64,000 nt of DNA from Akkermansiaceae bacterium (GTDB lineage Bacteria; Verrucomicrobiota; Verrucomicrobiia; Verrucomicrobiales; Akkermansiaceae). The stretch lies in contig JAQWZU010000106.1 of NCBI GenBank assembly GCA_029253285.1, forward strand, positions 1 to 64,000. The letters are read 5' to 3'. Shown in pieces: positions 36,575 to 43,988 of this stretch. The notes under the pieces are model-generated. The model searched no databases, had not been told where the DNA came from, and worked only from the letters and a program-made list of their open reading frames with translations. Every line of letters starts with the position of its first letter. Positions within the stretch are counted from its first letter, which is position 1. Position numbers and translations under genes: made by a program.

Positions 36575-37022
36575 AGCTAACACTCGAATTGAGGTCTCAA
36601 TTCAAGAACAAGCCCTGACCCTCTTCAAAAACGAAGAGAGGCAGTTCTCGGTCCCGGTTTCCACCGGAGCCAAGGGAATCGGATTTAGCGAAGGTTCGCA
36701 TCAAACACCAACCGGGCACTTCGTTATTCGTGAACGCATCGGAGAAGGCGCCCCCCTTCATACCTTTTTCAAAGGACGACGACCTCTGGGAATCGGAGGC
36801 TCTCAGAGCGAAGATGCCATTCTTACCCGAATTTTATGGCTCGAAGGGCTGGACGAGGAAAACTCGAACACCTATCGCCGCTACATCTACTTTCATGGCA
36901 CCCACGAGGAGGATTTAATCGGTCGCCCCGCCTCCCATGGCTGTATAAGATTGAATAACGGGGACATGCTCGATCTCTTCGACCAAGTTCCGCTCTTCAC
37001 CCGCGTCGATATCATCAAATAG
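36540..37022 (+). CDS. L,D-transpeptidase (YkuD domain) without signal peptide
   Basis: 160 residues from an ATG inside the 3' end of bioB (MRPSPANRTWPEAN); 36489 is also open. Almost the whole protein is one YkuD domain: VSIQEQALTLFKNEE, VSTGAKGIGFSEGSHQTPTGHFVIRE, IYFHGTHEE and the catalytic SHGCIRLNNGDMLDL. YkuD enzymes cross-link peptidoglycan or attach lipoprotein through a Cys acyl-enzyme. They normally work outside the membrane, yet no signal peptide or helix is visible here. Either export is by another route or the true start differs. Confidence 0.85.
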   Translation: MRPSPANRTWPEANTRIEVSIQEQALTLFKNEERQFSVPVSTGAKGIGFSEGSHQTPTGHFVIRERIGEGAPLHTFFKGRRPLGIGGSQSEDAILTRILWLEGLDEENSNTYRRYIYFHGTHEEDLIGRPASHGCIRLNNGDMLDLFDQVPLFTRVDIIK

Positions 37023-37032
37023 AAATTCCATT

Positions 37033-37677
37033 ATGAACAAACTGATCGCATTCGATTGCGACTCCACCCTCTCTGCCATCGAAGGCGTCGATGAACTCGC
37101 CCGCCTTGCAGGCGATGACGTCTTTCGCCAAGTTGAGGATCTCACCAACCAAGCGATGAATGGAGAGATTCCCATTGAAGAAATTTTTGCCCGTCGATTG
37201 GAACTCATCAATCCCACCCGTCAACAATGTCTCGAAATTGGTAAAGCCTATCTTAAAGAGATCGAACCAACCGCCAAGGAAACGATCTCCAAACTCAAGA
37301 GGGAAGGATGGGAATGTATTATTATTTCGGGAGGATTTGTTACGTGTATCGAGGAGCTTGCGGAGTATCTAGAGATTTCATCTATTGAAGCCGTTCCATT
37401 ATACTTTCATGAAAATGGCGACTACCGGGGATTTGATAATGACTACCCCACCACTCGGAATGGAGGGAAGCCTGAACTCCTCCAACAAGCTGCAAAAAAA
37501 CACTCTGCAGAGCATGTTGTCATGGTAGGCGATGGCATTTCAGACCTCGAGACATTCGGAATAGCAGATAAGTTTGTTGGTTTCACGCGATACGCAGCTC
37601 GTCCACAAATCCTCGAAAAAAGCCCGCACCTCGCCTCCGAATTATCCCAAATATTAGATATTCTAAAGGATAGTTAA
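37033..37677 (+). CDS. serB: Phosphoserine phosphatase (HAD family)
   Basis: 214 residues. HAD motifs: I, AFDCDSTLS with the nucleophile Asp8; II, ISGGF; lysine region NGGKPELLQQ; IV, VGDGISDLE. EGVDELARLAG after motif I is typical of SerB. It removes phosphate from phosphoserine in serine synthesis. It lacks the ACT domain of longer forms. The 3' half is visibly richer in A and T than the rest of the operon, a trend that continues into the following HTH locus. Ten bases after the L,D-transpeptidase. Confidence 0.88.
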   Translation: MNKLIAFDCDSTLSAIEGVDELARLAGDDVFRQVEDLTNQAMNGEIPIEEIFARRLELINPTRQQCLEIGKAYLKEIEPTAKETISKLKREGWECIIISGGFVTCIEELAEYLEISSIEAVPLYFHENGDYRGFDNDYPTTRNGGKPELLQQAAKKHSAEHVVMVGDGISDLETFGIADKFVGFTRYAARPQILEKSPHLASELSQILDILKDS

Positions 37678-37705
37678 TCTTTAATTAAAATATCATATTT
37701 AGCTC

Positions 37706-37721
37706 TTGCACACTCGTGCAA
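37706..37721. promoter_or_regulatory. Palindrome upstream of the small HTH gene
   Basis: Perfect inverted repeat TTGCAC-ACTC-GTGCAA, 19 bases before the ATG at 37741, within very A/T-rich sequence containing -10-like TATCAT. It could be an operator for the HTH protein itself or a small leader hairpin. Confidence 0.5.
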
Positions 37722-37740
37722 CACATCTCAAAGTAATTCC

Positions 37741-38058
37741 ATGGCTAGCAAGAAAGGAAAACGCTATACGGCAGCTGAAAAAGCTGAGGTCCTCAATTGG
37801 GTAAATGACTACAACGTCACGCATGGTCGCGGCGGTGTAGCAAATGCATCCAAAGAGTTTGGCATCACCCAACTGACAATCCACAACTGGGTTCGTCAGG
37901 GTGGCGCCGCAATGAGCGGAACATCAAACCTCCGCGTGGCCCCCAACCACGCAGGGATCCTCCGCCAACTCGCTGACCTCTTGGACGAGATCTCACAACG
38001 TGAGACCGAGTTGGCCAAGCTCCGCAAGGAGTATGATGGCCTTCGCAAGAAGCTGTAG
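37741..38058 (+). CDS. Small HTH protein resembling IS3 OrfA (helix-turn-helix plus leucine zipper)
   Basis: 105 residues. Residues about 8-60 look like a transposase-type HTH (YTAAEKAEVLNWVNDYN, then ASKEFGITQLTIHNWVRQGG). Residues about 72-105 form a heptad coiled coil (ILRQLADLLDEISQRETEL). This HTH-plus-zipper layout is that of IS3 OrfA or stand-alone regulators derived from it. No OrfB integrase, inverted ends or target duplication is present. It is flanked by a palindrome upstream and three 29-base hairpin repeats plus a terminator downstream. A domesticated DNA-binding protein is the best guess. Confidence 0.65.
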   Translation: MASKKGKRYTAAEKAEVLNWVNDYNVTHGRGGVANASKEFGITQLTIHNWVRQGGAAMSGTSNLRVAPNHAGILRQLADLLDEISQRETELAKLRKEYDGLRKKL

Positions 38059-38063
38059 GGAGT

Positions 38064-38150
38064 AAGGGGTTGAAAAACACCCCACTTTAAATAAGGGGTT
38101 GAAAAACACTCCACCTTAAACAAGGGGTTGAAAAACACTCCACCTTAAAT
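38064..38150. repeat. Three tandem 29-bp hairpin-forming repeats
   Basis: Three contiguous copies of a 29-base unit beginning AAGGGGTTGAAAAACAC. Copies 2 and 3 differ only at the last base and copy 1 by a few bases. Each can fold: AAGGGGT with ACCCC(A)CTT in copy 1, and G-U-tolerant versions in the others. The array begins six bases after the HTH gene stop and ends next to a terminator. Not coding, since every frame is short or trivially repetitive. Confidence 0.9.
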
Positions 38151-38151
38151 C

Positions 38152-38190
38152 AAAGACCCTGAATGACCCGTTCATTCAGGGTCTTTTATT
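38152..38190 (+). terminator. Long bidirectional terminator between the HTH repeat locus and ruvA
   Basis: Perfect 15-base inverted repeat AAAGACCCTGAATGA / TCATTCAGGGTCTTT with a five-base loop and T/A runs on both flanks. It can serve both the HTH gene (plus) and ruvA (minus, ending at 38194). Confidence 0.9.
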
Positions 38191-38193
38191 TCC

Positions 38194-38778
38194 CTAGATT
38201 CCGCGGAGTCCCAATCGAATGATCTCCGCGCTCTCCGCTTCAGGATTCGCCTTCAAAGCCCGATCAACAGACTTCCGGGCATCTGCCTGCTTGAAGCCCA
38301 GCGCAATCAAGCCCATCTCCGCATCGCGCGCGGCGTCAGTACGATCGCCGGTCTCCTCCCAGGTCTGCACCACTCCAACCTTGTCTTTGAGCTCTAGAAT
38401 AATGCGCTCCGCCGTCTTCTTACCAATCCCCTTCACCGCAGAAAGCCCCGCCGCATCACCGTTAACGACGGCCTGCTTAAACATTTTCACCTCCAAGCCA
38501 CTCAGAACCGCCATCGCAATCGCCGGCCCAATTCCACTCACTCGATCAATCAGCAAAAGGAAGACGTCCCTCTCCTCATCGTTGGCAAAGCCATAGAGAG
38601 TCAGCGAATTTTCCCGCACATGCTGGTAGGTCTTCAAGTCAATCGCCTCACCCTCCAACGGATTCAGACGGTCATAGGTCGAAACCGGCACCAGAAGCTG
38701 GTAGCCCACTCCTCCCGCTCCCACCACAATTCGCCCCGGTAATGCCTCCCATACCTCTCCTTTGATGCGCGCAATCAC
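38194..38778 (-). CDS. ruvA: Holliday junction branch migration protein RuvA
   Basis: 194 residues when begun at the GTG giving (M)IARIKGEVWEAL, which matches the family N-terminus. The track ATG at 38832 adds 18 residues with no family match. Domain I is the OB fold (GGVGYQLLVPVSTYDRL, YQHVRENSLTLYGFAN). Domain II carries two HhH motifs (LLIDRVSGIGPAIAMAVLSG, LSAVKGIGKKTAERIILELKDK). Domain III binds RuvB (AEMGLIALGFKQADARKSV). It holds four-way junctions during recombination. ruvB and ruvC are not here. Confidence 0.95.
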   Translation of the reverse strand: MIARIKGEVWEALPGRIVVGAGGVGYQLLVPVSTYDRLNPLEGEAIDLKTYQHVRENSLTLYGFANDEERDVFLLLIDRVSGIGPAIAMAVLSGLEVKMFKQAVVNGDAAGLSAVKGIGKKTAERIILELKDKVGVVQTWEETGDRTDAARDAEMGLIALGFKQADARKSVDRALKANPEAESAEIIRLGLRGI

Positions 38779-38957
38779 AAAAAGTATGCTATCGTCCTTG
38801 GGGGAAACTTCAAGCCGCGATCCTACGCCCATAAAGGGATCGGCAGGATTTTATTAATTAAGCTTGACTATTATTGTCGCTAAATTTTACGAATCAACGT
38901 TACTAGTGAATTTTTTCAGTCGCTTTTGTTACATGTTCCTGCTATCTTCGCGTCGTT

Positions 38958-39263
38958 ATGGCAACTACTAAACGGACACGTTTCTCCCGCCGACTTCCAG
39001 ATCATGTCACCGATGAATTGGTGAATGTTTTAGGCTCCGACCCCAAACTCTTTGGATTCAACGAGCTTTTCGAGGATGTCTACGAGCGGCTCAAGGAACG
39101 TAATGCAGTGAGTGGTGGCGAAGAAATGCTTCGTCTCCGCGCTTATGAAAAGCTGCAAAACCTGGTCACCCGCGGACTCGCCGAGAAAGATGGCAAAGAG
39201 TATCGCGGACTCGAGCGTATTCAAGAAGCGCACAGCGACAATCTAGCTCAGCAAGACGCATAG
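38958..39263 (+). CDS. Conserved hypothetical small protein
   Basis: 101 residues, mostly helical and charged: DHVTDELVNVLGSDPKLFGF, NELFEDVYERLKERNAV, EEMLRLRAYEKLQNLVTRGL. No signal peptide. The C-terminal part could be a small winged-helix-like fold ending near KEYRGLERIQEAHS. I recognise no named family. It is monocistronic, divergent from ruvA with about 180 bases between, and followed by a strong terminator, suggesting an abundant, separately controlled transcript. Confidence 0.7.
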   Translation: MATTKRTRFSRRLPDHVTDELVNVLGSDPKLFGFNELFEDVYERLKERNAVSGGEEMLRLRAYEKLQNLVTRGLAEKDGKEYRGLERIQEAHSDNLAQQDA

Positions 39264-39311
39264 CTCGAAAATCGTAAAATTGGTGCTGGTTAATCCGGCA
39301 ACGAAACTTTT

Positions 39312-39349
39312 AATTGCCCGCGTCTGCCCGACGCGGGCAATTTCTTTTT
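39312..39349 (+). terminator. Intrinsic terminator before nuoA
   Basis: Perfect 13-base stem AATTGCCCGCGTC / GACGCGGGCAATT with a five-base loop, then TCTTTTTAT. It ends the 38958 transcript. nuoA starts nine bases later. Confidence 0.9.
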
Positions 39350-39357
39350 ATACCGCC

Positions 39358-39729
39358 ATGCTTTCCGATTACCTTCCAGTTGTCCTCCAAGCCATCGCAG
39401 CGATCGGCTTTGCTGCCATCGCGCTTGGTCTCAGTGTCCTCCTTGGGAAAAAAGGCAGTCACTCTGAAATCAAGGAAACCCCATACGAATGCGGCATGCT
39501 CCCCATCGGAGAGGGCGCTCCTCGATTTAGCGTCAAATTCTACCTCGTCGCGATGCTCTTCGTCATTTTCGATATCGAGGTTGTCTTCATGTATCCATGG
39601 GCCGTTCAGTTCAGTGATCTCGTAAAACAAAACGGCATGGTCATTTGGAGCATGGCTGGATTCGTCAGCATCCTGACTATCGCCTACCTCTACGCGCTTA
39701 AAAAAGGCGCTTTTAACTGGAAGAGCTAA
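39358..39729 (+). CDS. nuoA: NADH-quinone oxidoreductase subunit A
   Basis: 123 residues from MLSDYLPVVL; the track start adds residues that lie across the terminator. Three membrane helices, and the family block KETPYECGMLPIGEGAPRFS followed by KFYLVAMLFVIFDIEVVFMYPWA are unmistakable. It is a membrane-arm subunit of complex I near the quinone site. The usual next gene nuoB is absent; dapA follows instead, so this copy is detached from the nuo operon. Confidence 0.93.
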   Translation: MLSDYLPVVLQAIAAIGFAAIALGLSVLLGKKGSHSEIKETPYECGMLPIGEGAPRFSVKFYLVAMLFVIFDIEVVFMYPWAVQFSDLVKQNGMVIWSMAGFVSILTIAYLYALKKGAFNWKS

Positions 39730-39824
39730 CCCCCTCAGGCCCTCTTCTTCGATTTCATTTTCCGAGGAAGCTCTTTTGTTCCTCCCTTTTTTCTAGGCTC
39801 AACGACTCAATTAGAATTACCCCA

Positions 39825-40703
39825 ATGTTTGCAGGCACCTTCACGGCTCTCATCACTCCCTTCCGCGACGGACATCTCGATCGTGACGCATTTCAAGCTC
39901 TCATCGAACGTCAGATCGCAGCCGGCATCACCGGGGTCGTTCCCGTCGGCACCACCGGAGAATCTCCCACCCTCGACTCCGACGAACACCTCGCCGTGGT
40001 CAAAGCCGCGGTCGAATTTGCTGATGGCAAAATCAAAGTCCTTGCCGGTAGCGGAGCAAACTCCACCCGCGAAGCGATCCACCTCACCCAGGCCGCCGAA
40101 GCGATGGGGGCAGACGCCTCTCTCCAAGTTTGCCCATACTACAACAAGCCCAGCCAGGAAGGTCTCTACCAGCACTACAAGACGGTCGCCGAGAACACAG
40201 GCCTACCCATCATGCTCTATTCCGTTCCCGGTCGCTCCGTGATCGAGATCGGTATTGAAACAGTTTCCCGACTCGCCAATGACTGCGATAACATCGTCGC
40301 CAACAAGGAAGCCGGCGGCTCGGTCGATCGCGTGAATCAACTCGTACAAGCCGTGCCTGAAGATTTTCAAATCCTCTCAGGCGACGACCCTCTCACCCTT
40401 CCCTTCATGTCCTGCGGAGCGGTTGGCCTCGTCAGCGTCGCCTCCAATCTCATCCCCGAGGTGATGGTCAGCCTCGTGAATCGCTGCCTCGAAGGCGAAT
40501 ACGGTGAAGCACTTGAACTTCAAAAGCGTTACTACCCTCTCTTGTCCGGCTTGATGTCACTCGACACCAATCCAGTGCCCATCAAGTCAGCCGTTGCGCT
40601 CCAAGGGCACTGCACTTCGGAACTCCGCCTCCCCCTGATCCCTCTCAGCGACGAAAAAACCGAATCACTCCGCGGGCTTCTCAAAACTTACGGACTCCTT
40701 TAG
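39825..40703 (+). CDS. dapA: 4-hydroxy-tetrahydrodipicolinate synthase
   Basis: 292 residues, full length. GTTGESPTLDSDEH binds the pyruvate carboxylate, CPYYNKPSQEGLYQHYK holds the catalytic Tyr, and the Schiff-base lysine is in NIVANKEAGGSVDRV. It condenses pyruvate with aspartate semialdehyde, the first step of the lysine and diaminopimelate branch, so it feeds peptidoglycan synthesis. The neighbour queE begins nine bases later and is probably cotranscribed, though the pathways are unrelated. Confidence 0.96.
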   Translation: MFAGTFTALITPFRDGHLDRDAFQALIERQIAAGITGVVPVGTTGESPTLDSDEHLAVVKAAVEFADGKIKVLAGSGANSTREAIHLTQAAEAMGADASLQVCPYYNKPSQEGLYQHYKTVAENTGLPIMLYSVPGRSVIEIGIETVSRLANDCDNIVANKEAGGSVDRVNQLVQAVPEDFQILSGDDPLTLPFMSCGAVGLVSVASNLIPEVMVSLVNRCLEGEYGEALELQKRYYPLLSGLMSLDTNPVPIKSAVALQGHCTSELRLPLIPLSDEKTESLRGLLKTYGLL

Positions 40704-40712
40704 TCTGACTCC

Positions 40713-41444
40713 ATGAAAGTCGCCCGCCTTGCCGATGGATCTCCCGAGATCTTTCACACCCTGCAAGGTGAAGGCCCTTCTCTGGGAGCACCCGCAGTCT
40801 TCCTGCGCCTCTCTCTCTGCAATCTACACTGTCATTGGTGCGATACCCCCTACACCTGGAATTGGGAAAACACGCCCTGGGAACATCAGGACGGAGAGAA
40901 ATTCTCCAAAGCAGATCAACTTCTTGAACTTGCCCCCGAAAATTTGGCGGAAACAATTCTCCAATACGATTGCCCGCGACTTGTCATCACTGGGGGAGAA
41001 CCACTTCTTCAACAACCCGATCTCATCAAGCTCCTCGCCTTCCTCCCCGGGCTTCCCCTCATCGAGGTCGAAACTAACGGCACCCAACTTCCTAATCCTG
41101 ATCTCGCTCACCGGGTCACCCAATTTAACGTTTCCCCTAAACTCTCCAATTCCGGCATCAAGGAAAGTCTCCGCCTCAATTCTGACGCCCTCTCCCTCTT
41201 CGCGACATTGGACAAAGCAGCCTTCAAATTTGTCGTCTGCAATGATGTCGATTTGGCCGAAATTCAAGCTCTTCAGGCCAAATTTCACATCCCTGCGGGG
41301 AAGATTTTCCTCATGCCGGAGGGGCGGGATGCCGAGACCTTAAAAAGTCGATCCCTCTGGCTGGCAGACTGCTGCAGGGATCAAGGCTATCACTTCAGCC
41401 CACGCCTCCACGTTCTCCTCTGGGGAAACGAAAGAGCGAAGTGA
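40713..41444 (+). CDS. queE: 7-carboxy-7-deazaguanine synthase
   Basis: 243 residues. The N-terminus reads SPEIFHTLQGEGPSLGAPAVFLRL, then the radical SAM motif CNLHCHWCDTPYTWNW, VITGGEPLLQ, and LIEVETNGTQLPN. QueE uses SAM, Mg2+ and a 4Fe-4S cluster to contract 6-carboxytetrahydropterin to 7-carboxy-7-deazaguanine, the precursor of queuosine in tRNA and of deazaguanine DNA marks. queC, queD and queF are not in the window. Nothing essential is missing. Confidence 0.95.
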   Translation: MKVARLADGSPEIFHTLQGEGPSLGAPAVFLRLSLCNLHCHWCDTPYTWNWENTPWEHQDGEKFSKADQLLELAPENLAETILQYDCPRLVITGGEPLLQQPDLIKLLAFLPGLPLIEVETNGTQLPNPDLAHRVTQFNVSPKLSNSGIKESLRLNSDALSLFATLDKAAFKFVVCNDVDLAEIQALQAKFHIPAGKIFLMPEGRDAETLKSRSLWLADCCRDQGYHFSPRLHVLLWGNERAK

Positions 41445-41505
41445 AAAGAATCGTATTTTGACGCAACCATTCCCCTTCTTAACGGTTTCTTTACATAGAT
41501 TCACC

Positions 41506-41919
41506 ATGAAGACGCCCCGCCAGACCCAAAACCTCCCGGATTTCGACGCCGATCTTGATCAGGATCCGGTGTGGGACCTCCTCGACGACGCGCCCTTGCA
41601 GGAGCCCGGACCTCGCTTTGCGCAGGATCTCGTTCGTCGTGCTCGACTTGAGGGACAAGGCAGCAACCCACGGTGGAAAGCCCTTTTATCGCCCAAACCT
41701 CTTGTCGGAATGGCCGCGACGGCCTGCGCCTGCGCTGCCATTATTGTCAGCCTTCCTAATGAAAATTCAGATCCGGCCCCTGTAGCCGTCAATCCTCCTG
41801 TCCTAAGCGACAATTGGGAGGAGAACTTCGCAAACGACCTCGCCAACGAGCTTCTCACCAGCGCAGCCGATGACCCAACCCTCCTCTCGGACTCCGAAAT
41901 CATCGCCCTTTTATACTAA
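41506..41919 (+). CDS. Hypothetical single-pass membrane protein before a DUF1549 gene
   Basis: 137 residues from MKTPRQTQNLP; the track start at 41458 lacks support. The N-terminal half is acidic and cytoplasmic-looking (VWDLLDDAPLQEPGPRFAQDLVRRARLEG). One helix PLVGMAATACACAAIIVSL follows, then an acidic outer part ending SDSEIIALLY. It starts the second DUF1549/DUF1501 locus, five bases before the DUF1549 gene. In related bacteria this slot often holds a small membrane protein next to an ECF sigma factor, so an anti-sigma-like role is possible; no sigma gene is here. Confidence 0.65.
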   Translation: MKTPRQTQNLPDFDADLDQDPVWDLLDDAPLQEPGPRFAQDLVRRARLEGQGSNPRWKALLSPKPLVGMAATACACAAIIVSLPNENSDPAPVAVNPPVLSDNWEENFANDLANELLTSAADDPTLLSDSEIIALLY

Positions 41920-41924
41920 TCTCC

Positions 41925-43988
41925 ATGAAAAAACTCCTTCCTTTCCTCCTGATGCCCTTCGTGCATGCAGCCCCCCTCTCAGATGAGGTGATCCGAAATA
42001 CCGCCCGCGAAATCGACGAAATCCTCCTCGCCGAACAAAAGGATCAAAAAATCACTCCGATGCCCGTCGCTGACGACTCGACTTTCGTCCGCCGGAGCTA
42101 CCTCAATATCATCGGACGCCTTCCGACCGCCGAAGAGGCGAGATCCTTCCTCGATTCCAACGACAGAGAAAAGCGAGCTGACCTCATCGACACCCTCATT
42201 GAATCGCCGGGCATGAAGTCCAAGCTCTTCAACTACTGGAGCGACCTCCTCCGCGTCAAAACCAACTCCGAAACCAGCGGACTGGGCTGGCACGTCTGGC
42301 TTCGCGAAGCTGTCGAGACCAACATGCCTTACGACAAAATGGTTCACGCCATGCTCGCCGCCAACGATCACTCGGCCAATAACCCGGCCGCCGGTTACTA
42401 CCTCCGCGACCGCGGCATGCTTCTCGATAATATCAGCAACACCGTGCAGGTCTTCCACGGCCAGCAAATCGGATGCGCCCAATGCCACGATCACCCTTTC
42501 GATACCACCACCCAGATGGAATACTACCAGCTGGCCTCATTCCTCGCCGGAACCGAATATAAATTCGAGGGTGCCCGCGAAAAAATCAAGGAAGTCATCG
42601 GAGTCGATGTCGACATGAAAAACCGCATGACCGGCGGTGGAAAAATCAACAAGAAGGATAGAAAAGCCTATCAAAAGCAGAAAGCCGCCATGGCCAAGCA
42701 GAAGGCTGAGATGAACAGAAAGCGCAACGAAGCCAAAGACCTCTCCACAGTGTTCCGCTACCACAACCGAAACGCCCTCAGCGACAATCCAAAGAAACAA
42801 CTTAAGCTTCCCGAGGACTACCAATACGAAGACGGAAAACCCGGTGAAGCCATCGAACCTCAGTTCCTCTTCGGCAAAAAAGTTAAAGATGTTCCGCCTG
42901 GAAAGCGCCGCGAAGTCTTCGCCGACTGGGCCACTTCCCGCGACAACAAATATTTCTCCAAGGTCGTCGCCAACCGACTCTGGGCCTACACCTTCGGATA
43001 CGGAGTCGTTCCGGCTCTCGACGACTGGAGCAATTCCCCCGATCCACTCTACCCGGAACTGGTAGACTATCTTGAGAGCGCCATGAAGGTGACCAACTAC
43101 GATGTGCAGCAATACCTCCGCATCCTCTACCACACCAAACTCTTCCAACGCGAAGTCTCTCACACCGAACCTACCCAGGGATTCGCCTTTGACTTCAACG
43201 GCCCCATCCTTCGCCGTATGGAAGCCGAGGAAATTCGTGATTCCTTCGTCACCTTGGCCTCTGGAAACATTGACGACAACACCAACTACGCACTTAAAGA
43301 ATCTTGGGACAACTACGTTGAATCCTTTCAGTTCGTCATGAATGCCACGCCCAAGCAGATTCGCGAAATCGACGATGCCGCCGACAAGGCCGAACTGGAT
43401 CGCCGTAGGTTCCAAAAAGAAACCGCCGAAATGCGCGTCGCTCTTCGCAAAGCCCAGGAAAGCGGTCAAACCAAGCGTGTCCAAACGATCAACCTGCAAC
43501 TCAGAGAGCTGCGGGACAAAGCGTCCAAGAAATACCGCCGCGGTAGCATGTCGGATACGACGATGAAAGCCCAAGCCGCTGTCGCCCGCCGATACACCCC
43601 AAAAAAGTCCAGCCATTCTCCTTTCCAAATGCGCTCTTCGGAAATTCCTGCACCTCAAAAAGGCGGAACCTTCGTTGCCGAGTTCGGTGGCTCCGACCGC
43701 GAAACCCCATCATCCGCTCACACCGAGGCCACCGTCCCCCAGACCTTGCGACTCTTGAACGGCACCGAGACCGCGATCCTTCTCAACAAGAAAGGCGACT
43801 TCGCCAAGACCGTGTCGAAGCTTAAGACACCCGAAGAACGCCTCGAACAACTTTTCCTCTCCCTCTACTCGTCCTACCCGACGAAAGAGGAAAAAATCGC
43901 CTTCCTACCCGAAGTCAAAACCCTTCCGTCCACCCAGGCATTCGCCCGGGCCATGATCACCTCTAATCGCTTCCTCTTTGTCCAATGA
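41925..43988 (+). CDS. DUF1549/DUF1553 secreted protein, no N-terminal cytochrome domain
   Basis: 687 residues. Signal peptide MKKLLPFLLMPFVHA, then DUF1549 directly (FVRRSYLNIIGRLPTAEEAR) with a CxxCH-type motif IGCAQCHDHPFD near residue 184. DUF1553 is at about 320-430 and 590-687 (FADWATSRDNKYFSKVVANRLWAYTFG, QTLRLLNGTE), split by a charged, probably coiled-coil insert (RRRFQKETAEMRVALRKAQ). Unlike the other two members here it lacks the N-terminal PSCyt1 haem domain. It overlaps the DUF1501 gene as ATGA. Function unproven; periplasmic. Confidence 0.9.
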   Translation: MKKLLPFLLMPFVHAAPLSDEVIRNTAREIDEILLAEQKDQKITPMPVADDSTFVRRSYLNIIGRLPTAEEARSFLDSNDREKRADLIDTLIESPGMKSKLFNYWSDLLRVKTNSETSGLGWHVWLREAVETNMPYDKMVHAMLAANDHSANNPAAGYYLRDRGMLLDNISNTVQVFHGQQIGCAQCHDHPFDTTTQMEYYQLASFLAGTEYKFEGAREKIKEVIGVDVDMKNRMTGGGKINKKDRKAYQKQKAAMAKQKAEMNRKRNEAKDLSTVFRYHNRNALSDNPKKQLKLPEDYQYEDGKPGEAIEPQFLFGKKVKDVPPGKRREVFADWATSRDNKYFSKVVANRLWAYTFGYGVVPALDDWSNSPDPLYPELVDYLESAMKVTNYDVQQYLRILYHTKLFQREVSHTEPTQGFAFDFNGPILRRMEAEEIRDSFVTLASGNIDDNTNYALKESWDNYVESFQFVMNATPKQIREIDDAADKAELDRRRFQKETAEMRVALRKAQESGQTKRVQTINLQLRELRDKASKKYRRGSMSDTTMKAQAAVARRYTPKKSSHSPFQMRSSEIPAPQKGGTFVAEFGGSDRETPSSAHTEATVPQTLRLLNGTETAILLNKKGDFAKTVSKLKTPEERLEQLFLSLYSSYPTKEEKIAFLPEVKTLPSTQAFARAMITSNRFLFVQ

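Noticed and set aside
38064-38150. CRISPR array
   Set aside because: The repeats are directly adjacent with no spacers, and no cas genes are present.
37741-38190. Complete insertion sequence
   Set aside because: No integrase gene, terminal inverted repeats or target duplication were found around the OrfA-like gene.
42537-43658. 373-aa minus-strand ORF opposite the DUF1549 gene
   Set aside because: Shadow of a clear coding region with no recognisable domain or start signal.
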